Below, piece after piece: positions 1 through 4,872 of a stretch of DNA of 5,079 bases. Under the pieces are notes generated by a model. The model was given only the letters and a program-made list of their open reading frames with translations, searched no databases and was not told the DNA's origin. Each line of letters starts with the position of its first letter. Within the stretch, counting starts at the first letter, position 1. Location of the stretch: contig JAGUWA010000322.1 in the NCBI GenBank assembly GCA_020062605.1, positions 1-5,079 on the forward strand, written 5' to 3'. Origin of the DNA: Parvibaculum sp. (GTDB taxonomy: Bacteria > Pseudomonadota > Alphaproteobacteria > Parvibaculales > Parvibaculaceae). The position numbers and the translations under genes were made by a program.

Positions 1-1139
1 CTTCCATCGCGCGCCGCCTCTGCCCGCGTCTCGGCATGAGCGAGGGCGAAACGGAAACGGTCGCCTGGCTCGTGCAGAACCACCTCGTCATGTCCGATGT
101 CGCCCAGCGCCGCGACATCGCCGATCCGCGCACGGTCCGCGACTTCGCCGATCTCGTGCAGAGCCCGGAACGGCTGCGCATGCTCTATGTGCTGACCGTG
201 GTGGACATCAAGGCCGTCGGCCCCGGCGTCTGGAACGGCTGGAAGGGCCAGTTGCTCCGCCAGCTCTATTTCGAAACGGAAGCGCTGCTGCAGGGCGGCG
301 AGAGCGCGCTCAACCGCAAGGCCCGCGTCGCCGAGGCGAAGGAGGCGCTCGCTGCGCGTCTCTCCGGCTGGCCGAAGGCGGCGGTGGATCGCTATCTCAA
401 GCGCCACGGCGATGCCTATTGGCTCTCCACCGACACGGACATGCAGGAGCGTCATGCCCGCTTCATCGACGAAGTGAAGGACGAGCCGCTCGCCATCGCC
501 GCCGCGCCCGAGCCCACGCGCGCCGTCACCGAACTCACGCTCTATACGCAGGACCATCCGGGCCTCTTCGCGCGTTTCGCGGGTGCCTGCGCGGTTCTCG
601 GCATGAACATCGTCGACGCGAAGATTTTCACCACGCGCGACGGCATGGCGCTCGACATGCTCTGGGTGCAGGACCCGGACGGCACCGCGATCCGCGAGGA
701 GCGCCGCATCCGCCGCCTCGAAGACATGATCCGCAAGGTGCTCGCGGGCGAGGTGTTGCCGCCCGACGCCATCGAGAGCCGTCAGCGCCGCGAACGCCGC
801 GCCGATGCCTTCACCGTCGCGCCCCAGGTCTTCATCGACAATGACGCCTCCGACGACTACACGGTGATCGAGGTGAACGGCCTCGACCGGCCGGGTCTGG
901 TCCACGCGCTCGCCCGCGCGCTCTTCCATCTCGGCCTCACCATCGGCTCGGCTCACATCACCACCTATGGCGAACGCGCGGTCGACGTCTTCTATGTGAA
1001 GGACGTGATCGGCCACAAGGTCACCAACGCCAACAAGAAGAAGGCGGTCGAACGCCATCTCCTCGAAGCGCTGGCCGACCCGATGAAGAAAGCCCGCCCC
1101 GCCAAGCGCGCCAAACGCGACGACGCCGCGGCGGCTTGA
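1..1139 (+). CDS. glnD: Bifunctional [protein-PII] uridylyltransferase / uridylyl-removing enzyme, C-terminal part
   Basis: GlnD adds UMP to PII proteins (GlnB/GlnK) when glutamine is low and removes it when glutamine is high, acting in the cytoplasm as the primary nitrogen sensor. Only about 378 C-terminal residues are present; the family is usually around 900 residues, so the nucleotidyltransferase domain and the first HD motifs lie before the window. The frame is open to the left edge (first full codon at 3), so the ATG at 36 is internal. Visible are the last HD-domain helices (NHLVMS, then LTVVDIKA with the final Asp) and the conserved WNGWKGQLL segment. Two ACT domains follow: one begins near nt 525 (LYTQDHPGLFARF) and one near nt 855 (VIEVNGLDRPGLVHALARAL). 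Both have the D-x-PGL turn typical of glutamine-sensing ACT domains. The end is a Lys/Ala-rich tail. No frameshift is seen. Identification is from recognised family motifs. Confidence 0.96.
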   Translation, partial: SIARRLCPRLGMSEGETETVAWLVQNHLVMSDVAQRRDIADPRTVRDFADLVQSPERLRMLYVLTVVDIKAVGPGVWNGWKGQLLRQLYFETEALLQGGESALNRKARVAEAKEALAARLSGWPKAAVDRYLKRHGDAYWLSTDTDMQERHARFIDEVKDEPLAIAAAPEPTRAVTELTLYTQDHPGLFARFAGACAVLGMNIVDAKIFTTRDGMALDMLWVQDPDGTAIREERRIRRLEDMIRKVLAGEVLPPDAIESRQRRERRADAFTVAPQVFIDNDASDDYTVIEVNGLDRPGLVHALARALFHLGLTIGSAHITTYGERAVDVFYVKDVIGHKVTNANKKKAVERHLLEALADPMKKARPAKRAKRDDAAAA

Positions 1140-1157
1140 GGCGCAGCCTCTCTTCCC

Positions 1158-1232
1158 ACCCTCCCCATCCTTGGCGGCTTGTCCGCCAAGGCGGACAACA
1201 TGTGGGAGGGTCAAACCGCCAAAGGCGGTTTG
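1158..1232. repeat. Intergenic palindromic element with nested and alternative hairpins
   Basis: This GC-rich element lies between the convergent ends of glnD and relE. An outer arm ACCCTCCC (1158-1165) pairs with GGGAGGGT (1204-1211). Inside it, a 9-bp stem 1169-1177/1183-1191 (CCTTGGCGG with CCGCCAAGG, 5-nt loop) competes with a second stem 1179-1187/1190-1198 (TTGTCCGCC with GGCGGACAA). A third perfect stem follows at 1212-1220/1224-1232 (CAAACCGCC, AAA, GGCGGTTTG). No long T-run follows on either strand, so it is not a canonical intrinsic terminator, but it could stop or stabilise transcripts from both sides. The look is that of a dispersed alphaproteobacterial intergenic repeat; I infer this and cannot test copy number here. 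Confidence 0.7.
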
Positions 1233-1239
1233 GGGCGGG

Positions 1240-1264
1240 GGCGGACCGGCGGCGGACCGGCGGC
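1240..1264. repeat. 11-bp tandem duplication
   Basis: GCGGACCGGCG occurs twice head to tail (1241-1251 and 1252-1262), with one more matching base at the left edge. It sits directly beside the palindromic element and ends eight bases before the relE stop codon. It could be replication slippage or part of the same repeat. No function is evident. Confidence 0.75.
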
Positions 1265-1271
1265 AACGAAA

Positions 1272-1574
1272 TCACTCGGTGACGGATGGCTTGCTCTGCC
1301 GCTCTGCGGCGTCGGAATAGACTTCTCCGTCGCGCCGTCCGATGCCTATGACGCGCACTTCGATTGTGTCGTCCACCACCTTGTAGACGAGCCGGTAGCC
1401 GGCGCGTCTGAGCTTGATCTTGTAGCAGTCGGGCATGCCGGAAAGCCGGTGCTTCTCCACGCGCGGCTCTTCAAGCCGCCGCTCGAGTATCTTTTTGAAC
1501 TGTTGTTTGATGTCCGGCGCGAGCTTGCGCCACTCTTTCTTCGCGTCTTCGACGAAGCCGAGCCTATAGGTCAT
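1272..1574 (-). CDS. relE: RelE-family toxin (ribosome-dependent mRNA interferase)
   Basis: This 100-residue protein aligns with E. coli RelE almost without gaps in its first 80 residues, including shared EWRKL, GMPDCYKIKLR and GYRLVY blocks. RelE cuts mRNA in the ribosomal A site when freed from its antitoxin, stopping translation. The residues known to matter in E. coli RelE are all in place: Lys52, Lys54, Arg61 and Arg81, plus Tyr86, which matches E. coli Tyr87 after a one-residue deletion. The toxin is therefore probably active. The C-terminus extends a little past E. coli RelE with a polar tail. The ATG at 1574 lies inside the antitoxin gene (11-bp overlap) and lacks a strong Shine-Dalgarno, which suggests translational coupling to the antitoxin. 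The gene is convergent with glnD. Confidence 0.95.
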   Translation of the reverse strand: MTYRLGFVEDAKKEWRKLAPDIKQQFKKILERRLEEPRVEKHRLSGMPDCYKIKLRRAGYRLVYKVVDDTIEVRVIGIGRRDGEVYSDAAERQSKPSVTE

Positions 1575-1821
1575 CGAGCTCGTCGAGCGTCACATAGGTG
1601 ACGGGCTGGCCCTGCCGGGCGATGACCTTTTTCATGTCTTCGTAGTCTTCAAGCCGGTCCAGCATCGCCTCGTAAGTTTCCGTATCGACGAGATAGGCGA
1701 CAGGCTTGTTGTGACTGAGAATGGCCACGGCGCCTTCCTCCGCGGCATCCTCGATCACGCGCGCGGGGCTGCGCTTCAATTCGCTGATGCTCGATACCTG
1801 CGAGGCGGCAATACGGGACAT
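1564..1821 (-). CDS. RelB/StbD-type antitoxin, Phd/YefM superfamily
   Basis: This 85-residue antitoxin is encoded directly upstream of the RelE toxin, the usual order for type II systems. Residues about 9-60 have the Phd/YefM look: SISELKRSP, then AILSHNKPVAYLV, then YEAMLDRLEDYED. In the family this half dimerises and binds the operon's own operator. The acidic C-terminus (PVTYVTLDELDDL, residues 73-85) resembles the end of E. coli RelB (VTLDEL), the part that wraps the toxin. The closest match I recall is StbD of stbDE modules, first described for plasmid stability. It should neutralise the toxin and, as antitoxin or complex, repress the shared promoter. The start is fixed by a good ribosome-binding site 6 nt upstream. 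I leave the symbol blank because stbD, relB and yefM are all used for such proteins. Confidence 0.93.
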   Translation of the reverse strand: MSRIAASQVSSISELKRSPARVIEDAAEEGAVAILSHNKPVAYLVDTETYEAMLDRLEDYEDMKKVIARQGQPVTYVTLDELDDL

Positions 1822-1827
1822 GATGAA

Positions 1828-1833
1828 CTCCTT
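1828..1833 (-). promoter_or_regulatory. Ribosome-binding site of the antitoxin
   Basis: Read on the minus strand this is AAGGAG, 6 nt before the ATG at 1821. It is much stronger than anything in front of the toxin, which fits the need for more antitoxin than toxin. Confidence 0.85.
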
Positions 1834-1838
1834 CGCGC

Positions 1839-1851
1839 GCCTTTATAAGGC
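1839..1851. promoter_or_regulatory. Candidate antitoxin operator over the -10
   Basis: GCCTT and AAGGC form an inverted repeat around TAT and cover the predicted -10 of the toxin-antitoxin promoter. Phd/YefM-type antitoxins usually bind short palindromes at this position to repress their own operon. The arms are only 5 bp, so the assignment depends on position. Confidence 0.4.
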
Positions 1852-1870
1852 CGATAAATAGTACTTACAA
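1842..1870 (-). promoter_or_regulatory. Probable sigma70-type promoter of the toxin-antitoxin operon
   Basis: On the minus strand a -35 TTGTAA (1870-1865, 4/6 to TTGACA) and a -10 TATAAA (1847-1842, 5/6 to TATAAT) are separated by 17 bp. The start site would fall near 1835, giving a very short leader that begins just before the AAGGAG. The spacing and the AT-rich setting in GC-rich DNA support the call, but it rests on sequence only. Confidence 0.6.
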
Positions 1871-1892
1871 TAGATAAATATTAGGTACCTAA
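1853..1892. repeat. Two GATAAATA repeats and a 12-bp palindrome in the divergent control region
   Basis: GATAAATA occurs at 1853-1860 and 1873-1880, 20 bp apart, or about two helical turns. The second copy abuts the perfect palindrome TTAGGTACCTAA (1881-1892). All lie just upstream of or across the -35 of the toxin-antitoxin promoter, where further operator half-sites would be expected. The AT-rich composition contrasts sharply with the flanking genes. Confidence 0.55.
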
Positions 1893-2016
1893 AAAAGTAT
1901 CTTTCCAGGTTGGATTTTCCCGCCAAAACCCCGGCAAGACAAAAAACAAGAACAGGGCTAGAGATTTGGGGAAGCGAAGCGAAAGCCCGGGCTCTCCCTC
2001 CTATGGCGCCAATCCC
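1893..2016 (+). other. murJ upstream region without a clear promoter
   Basis: The stretch starts AT-rich and becomes GC-rich. It holds A-runs (1891-1896, 1941-1946), GAAGC-like short repeats (1971-1986) and the perfect palindrome AGCCCGGGCT (1984-1993). The best plus-strand -10 nearby is TACAAT at 1866-1871, with a poor -35 (TTATAA, 1843-1848). This would overlap the divergent toxin-antitoxin promoter and give a leader of roughly 140 nt. A weaker option is AAGACA (1936-1941) with TAGAGA (1959-1964). Neither is convincing. No Shine-Dalgarno precedes the murJ ATG, and a six-codon frame (2003-2020, stop included) overlaps that start. Confidence 0.3.
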
Positions 2017-3558
2017 ATGAACATCGTCCGCTCGGCCGCAACCGTCGGCGGCACCACGCTGATAAGCCGCCTGCTCGGCTTTCTGCGCGACGTCATGGTC
2101 GCCGCCGCTCTGGGCACGGGGCCGGTGGCGGACGCCTTCTTCGTCGCCTTCCGCTTTCCCAACATGTTCCGCTCGATCTTCGCCGAAGGCGCCTTCAATT
2201 CCGCCTTCGTGCCGCTTTTCGCCAGGCGCCTCGAAGGCGAAGGCGAGGCGGCCGCGCGCCGCTTCGCCGAAGATGCGCTCGCTGTCCTCCTCGTCGCGCT
2301 CCTCGCGCTCACCGTGGCGGCGGAACTTGCCATGCCCTGGATCATGTTCGTCTTCGCGCCGGGCTTCTCGGACAACCCGCAGAAATTCGAATGGGCGGTC
2401 GAGTTCACACGCATCGCCTTCCCCTATCTCCTCTTCATCTCGCTGACCGCACTGCAATCGGCGATCCTGAATTCGCTCGGCCGCTTCTTTCCGGGCGCCG
2501 CCGCGCCGGTCATGCTCAACATCACGCTCATCCTCGCGATCCTCTTTCTCGTGCCGCTGACGGACAATCCGGGCCGCGCGCTCAGCTGGGGCGTCGCGGC
2601 GGCGGGCGTCGTGCAGTTCCTCTGGCTCGCCGTGTCGCTCTGGCGGGCGGGCATGGTTCTGCGGTTGCGTATGCCCCGCCTCACGCCCGATGTGCGCCGT
2701 CTCTTCCGTCTCGGCGTCCCCGGCGTCGTTGCGGGCGGCATCACCCAGGTCAACCTCACCATCGGCACCATGATCGCCTCGCTCCAGGCGGGTGCCGTGT
2801 CGTGGCTTTATTACGCCGACCGCATCTACCAGTTGCCCCTCGCCGTCATCGGCATCGCCATCGGCATCGTGCTGCTGCCGGAGCTGTCGCGCCGCCTCCG
2901 CGCGGAGGATCACGGCGGTGCCTCATGGAGCCAGAACCGCGCCATCGAATTCTCGATGCTCCTGACCCTTCCTGCCGCCGCCGGCGCGGGCGTCCTCTCC
3001 TCCGACATCATTCGTGTGCTTTTCGAGCGCGGCGCCTTCACCAGCGCGGATACGGCCGCGACATCGCTCGCCCTCGTCATCTACGCGGCGGGCCTTCCCG
3101 CCTTCGTCCTCATCAAGGTTTTCCAGCCGGGCTTCTTCGCGAGGGAAGACACGAAGACGCCGCTGCGCTTCGCCGCGATTTCGATTGCCGTCAACATCGC
3201 GGTCTCCCTCGCGCTCTTCGTCCCCTTCGGCTTCGCCGGCATCGCCACGGGAACGAGCGTCGCCGCCTGGGTGAATGCGGGGCAATTGGGCACGCGGCTT
3301 TACCGTCGCGCCGAATTCGCGCCCGACGCGCAATTGCTGCGCCGCCTGCCGCTCATCCTTCTCGCGTCGGCGGGCATGGGCTTGTGCCTCTGGTTCGGCG
3401 CTTCCGCCCTCTCGCCCTTCTTCGCGGACGATCTTCTGACGAGCATCGCCGCCCTCGGCCTCCTCATCGCGGGCGGTGTCCTCGTCTATTTCCTCCTCTG
3501 CCAGATCACCGGCGTCATCCGCCTCGGCGACCTCCGCCGCGCCTTCACGCGGGGCTGA
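2017..3558 (+). CDS. murJ: Lipid II flippase MurJ (MviN)
   Basis: MurJ is the inner-membrane MOP-superfamily flippase that moves lipid II from the cytoplasmic to the periplasmic face for peptidoglycan synthesis. From the ATG at 2017 the protein has 513 residues, against 511 in E. coli. The N-terminal signature is intact: SRLLGFLRD (17-25), then DAFFVAFRFPNMFRSIFAEGAFNSAFVP (39-66). Residues essential in E. coli MurJ (Arg18, Arg24, Asp39, Arg52) fall at exactly the same numbers, which settles the start. An in-frame TTG at 1966 would add 17 unconserved residues. Arg269 in WLYYADR matches E. coli Arg270, and RVLFERGAFT (333-342) is another family block. The rest is a series of hydrophobic helices, consistent with the family's 14 membrane segments. 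It runs in the same direction as glnD and trpS, but the toxin-antitoxin pair separates it from glnD. No ribosome-binding site is evident. Confidence 0.97.
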   Translation: MNIVRSAATVGGTTLISRLLGFLRDVMVAAALGTGPVADAFFVAFRFPNMFRSIFAEGAFNSAFVPLFARRLEGEGEAAARRFAEDALAVLLVALLALTVAAELAMPWIMFVFAPGFSDNPQKFEWAVEFTRIAFPYLLFISLTALQSAILNSLGRFFPGAAAPVMLNITLILAILFLVPLTDNPGRALSWGVAAAGVVQFLWLAVSLWRAGMVLRLRMPRLTPDVRRLFRLGVPGVVAGGITQVNLTIGTMIASLQAGAVSWLYYADRIYQLPLAVIGIAIGIVLLPELSRRLRAEDHGGASWSQNRAIEFSMLLTLPAAAGAGVLSSDIIRVLFERGAFTSADTAATSLALVIYAAGLPAFVLIKVFQPGFFAREDTKTPLRFAAISIAVNIAVSLALFVPFGFAGIATGTSVAAWVNAGQLGTRLYRRAEFAPDAQLLRRLPLILLASAGMGLCLWFGASALSPFFADDLLTSIAALGLLIAGGVLVYFLLCQITGVIRLGDLRRAFTRG

Positions 3559-3560
3559 AA

Positions 3561-3617
3561 ACCGGGGACAGATTTTTTGCGGGTGTGCGGCTTGTCCCCG
3601 GTGGCGGGGACAAGTTT
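3561..3617 (+). terminator. Mutually exclusive hairpins after murJ; possible terminator or REP-like element
   Basis: Two 10-bp perfect stems share one strand. ACCGGGGACA (3561-3570) can pair with TGTCCCCGGT (3593-3602). Alternatively CTTGTCCCCG (3591-3600) pairs with CGGGGACAAG (3605-3614) around a GTGG loop, followed by TTT. A T6 tract lies at 3573-3578. The second hairpin is the better terminator for murJ, though its T-run is short. The layout recalls an attenuator, but no leader peptide or trp-rich frame is seen. The GGGGACA/TGTCCCC modules also resemble REP-type sequences associated with REP-associated tyrosine transposases; this is from memory and untested. Confidence 0.5.
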
Positions 3618-3624
3618 GCCTCAT

Positions 3625-3653
3625 GTGACAGTTTCATGTCATTTTGATGACAG
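3625..3653 (-). promoter_or_regulatory. Three-unit 11-bp array resembling a Pho box
   Basis: On the minus strand the units read CTGTCAT-CAAA, ATGACAT-GAAA and CTGTCAC, starting exactly 11 bp apart. The PhoB-binding Pho box consists of direct CTGTCAT-like heptamers separated by four mostly A/T bases with the same 11-bp step. Units one and three match 7/7 and 6/7, the middle unit 5/7. The orientation points away from trpS and toward the murJ end, where I see no gene, which weakens a simple activator role. The same bases also hold a 6-bp inverted repeat TGTCAT-TTTG-ATGACA (3637-3652), so a palindromic operator is the main alternative. Confidence 0.35.
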
Positions 3654-3693
3654 TCGGGCCAATTCCTGAGAATCGTTCCAATCTGACGGGGGA

Positions 3694-3722
3694 TTGCCTT
3701 CGCGGCTCATGCGCCGCATAAC
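3694..3722 (+). promoter_or_regulatory. Possible trpS promoter
   Basis: TTGCCT (3694-3699, 4/6) and CATAAC (3717-3722, 4/6) are 17 bp apart, which would start transcription near 3729 with a leader of about 35 nt. A short inverted repeat GCGGC/GCCGC (3702-3706/3713-3717) sits in the spacer. Matches are moderate, so this is tentative. Confidence 0.3.
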
Positions 3723-3763
3723 CTCCCGGATTCACGCCCCGCCCGGCCCATGGAACCTGTCGA

Positions 3764-4771
3764 ATGGAACAGCCCCAAAATCGCGTTTTTTCCGGTGTGC
3801 AGCCCACCGGCAATCTGCATCTCGGCAATTATCTGGGCGCGATCCGCAATTTCGTGGGCCTCCAGGAAACGCATGAGTGCCTCTATTGCGTCGTCGACAT
3901 GCACGCGATCACCGTCTGGCAGGAGCCGAAGGAACTCGCCGCGAACACACGCGAGGTCGCTGCCGCCTATATCGCGTCTGGCATCGACCCGAAGAACCAC
4001 ATCATCTTCAATCAGTCGAAGGTTTCGGCTCACGCGGAGCTCGCCTGGATCCTGAACTGCGTCGCCCGCATCGGCTGGCTCAATCGCATGACGCAGTTCA
4101 AGGACAAGGCAGGCAAGGATCGCGAGAAGGCGTCGGTCGGCCTCTATGCCTATCCGGTGCTGATGGCGGCTGACATTCTCGCCTACCGCGCAACGCATGT
4201 GCCCGTCGGCGAGGACCAGAAGCAGCACCTGGAACTCGCGCGCGACACGGCACAGAAATTCAACAATGATTTCAGCGCGCCGGATTTTTTTCCCTTGCCC
4301 GAGCCGCTCATCATGGGCGAGGCGACGCGCGTCATGTCGCTTCGTGACGGCACGAAGAAGATGTCGAAGTCGGACCCCTCCGATCTTTCGCGCATCACCA
4401 TGCGCGACAGTGCGGACGACATCGCGAAGAAGATCAGGAAGGCGCAGACCGATCCCGAGCCTTTGCCGGAAACGGTCGAAGGGCTTGCGGGCCGTGCGGG
4501 TGCGGACAATCTCGTCGGCATCTATGCGGCGCTCTCCGACAAGACCAAGGCGGAGGTTCTCGCCGAATTCGCCGGCGCGCAATTTTCTGTCTTCAAACCC
4601 GCGCTTGCCGATCTCGCGGTCGAGAAACTCACGCCCATCACGAACGAAATGAAACGTTTGATGGAAGACCCGGCCTATATCGACGGCGTGCTCGAACAGG
4701 GCGCGGTGCGCGCCCGCGCCATCGCCGATCCCATCCTCACCCGCGTACGTGAGTTCGTCGGCTTCATCTGA
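3764..4771 (+). CDS. trpS: Tryptophan--tRNA ligase (TrpRS)
   Basis: TrpRS activates tryptophan with ATP and charges tRNA-Trp in the cytoplasm. At 335 residues it has the normal length of the bacterial class I enzyme (about 330). The HIGH-like motif is HLGN (19-22) within QPTGNLHLGNYLGA. KMSKS is intact at 199-203. Other family blocks are YPVLMAADIL (130-139; Asp137 corresponds to the residue that recognises the tryptophan indole in Bacillus TrpRS) and VGEDQKQH (148-155). The C-terminal helices carry the usual anticodon-side region. The ATG at 3764 is the first in-frame start. An ATG at 3750 is in another frame. The Shine-Dalgarno is weak (GGAA around 3752). The 205-nt gap after murJ, with hairpins and a possible promoter, suggests at least partly independent transcription. 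No T-box or Trp-rich leader is seen. Confidence 0.98.
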   Translation: MEQPQNRVFSGVQPTGNLHLGNYLGAIRNFVGLQETHECLYCVVDMHAITVWQEPKELAANTREVAAAYIASGIDPKNHIIFNQSKVSAHAELAWILNCVARIGWLNRMTQFKDKAGKDREKASVGLYAYPVLMAADILAYRATHVPVGEDQKQHLELARDTAQKFNNDFSAPDFFPLPEPLIMGEATRVMSLRDGTKKMSKSDPSDLSRITMRDSADDIAKKIRKAQTDPEPLPETVEGLAGRAGADNLVGIYAALSDKTKAEVLAEFAGAQFSVFKPALADLAVEKLTPITNEMKRLMEDPAYIDGVLEQGAVRARAIADPILTRVREFVGFI

Positions 4772-4797
4772 GCGGCCCGGTTCCGGGTGCGGCCGCT
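4771..4797 (+). terminator. GC-rich hairpin at the trpS stop codon
   Basis: AGCGGCC (4771-4777, starting on the last base of the stop codon) pairs with GGCCGCT (4791-4797). Inside it CCCGG/CCGGG (4776-4780/4783-4787) offers an alternative stem. Only two T residues follow, so termination may be weak or Rho-assisted. It immediately precedes a promoter-like sequence for the next gene. Confidence 0.4.
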
Positions 4798-4826
4798 TGA
4801 CCGCCGCGCGATACGTCCCATCTAAG
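4797..4826 (+). promoter_or_regulatory. Probable promoter of the gene at 4873
   Basis: A -35 TTGACC (4797-4802, 5/6) is followed after 18 bp by a -10 TCTAAG (4821-4826, 4/6). Transcription would start near 4833, leaving about 40 nt of leader that includes the GGAGGA. The -35 is the best sigma70 match on the plus strand among the intergenic regions here. Confidence 0.45.
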
Positions 4827-4832
4827 AGATGG
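4818..4832. promoter_or_regulatory. Palindrome over the -10, candidate operator
   Basis: CCATCT and AGATGG form a perfect inverted repeat around AAG and cover the proposed -10 and start-site region of the next gene. A repressor bound here would block that promoter. The regulator is unknown; a small RNA hairpin is the alternative. Confidence 0.4.
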
Positions 4833-4856
4833 TCCGTGCGCGCTCAAATCCGTTCC

Positions 4857-4862
4857 GGAGGA
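4857..4862 (+). promoter_or_regulatory. Ribosome-binding site of the gene at 4873
   Basis: GGAGGA lies 10 nt before the ATG at 4873. It supports this start and frame over the overlapping ATG at 4829, which has no such signal. Confidence 0.75.
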
Positions 4863-4872
4863 ACGTCCATCC

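Noticed and set aside
36..1139. ATG at 36 as the true start of the first gene
   Set aside because: The frame is open to the window edge and the residues before it continue the GlnD sequence; the gene is cut by the window.
1179..1601. Plus-strand frame opposite relE and the antitoxin
   Set aside because: It crosses the palindromic element and lies antisense to a well-identified toxin; no ribosome-binding site.
1966..2016. TTG start giving murJ a 17-residue extension
   Set aside because: The extension is unlike MurJ, and the ATG at 2017 puts Arg18, Arg24, Asp39 and Arg52 at the E. coli positions.
1843..2913. Long minus-strand open frame opposite murJ
   Set aside because: Its composition (Asp, Glu, Arg, Gly, His without domains) is typical of the antisense of GC-rich coding DNA, and it would also cross the divergent control region.
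2923..3624. Minus-strand open frame starting just left of the Pho-box-like array
   Set aside because: The position would suit a regulated gene, but the product is a charged low-complexity antisense of murJ without a ribosome-binding site I can support.
2391..3647. Plus-strand frame of 418 codons inside murJ and beyond
   Set aside because: Arg/His/Pro-rich shifted-frame translation of murJ with no recognisable domain.
3559..3763. T-box or Trp-leader-peptide control of trpS
   Set aside because: No T-box-like conserved sequence and no short frame with Trp codons is visible; only the competing hairpins are reported.
3707..4582. Minus-strand open frame opposite trpS
   Set aside because: Antisense of a strongly identified TrpRS gene, with no family resemblance.
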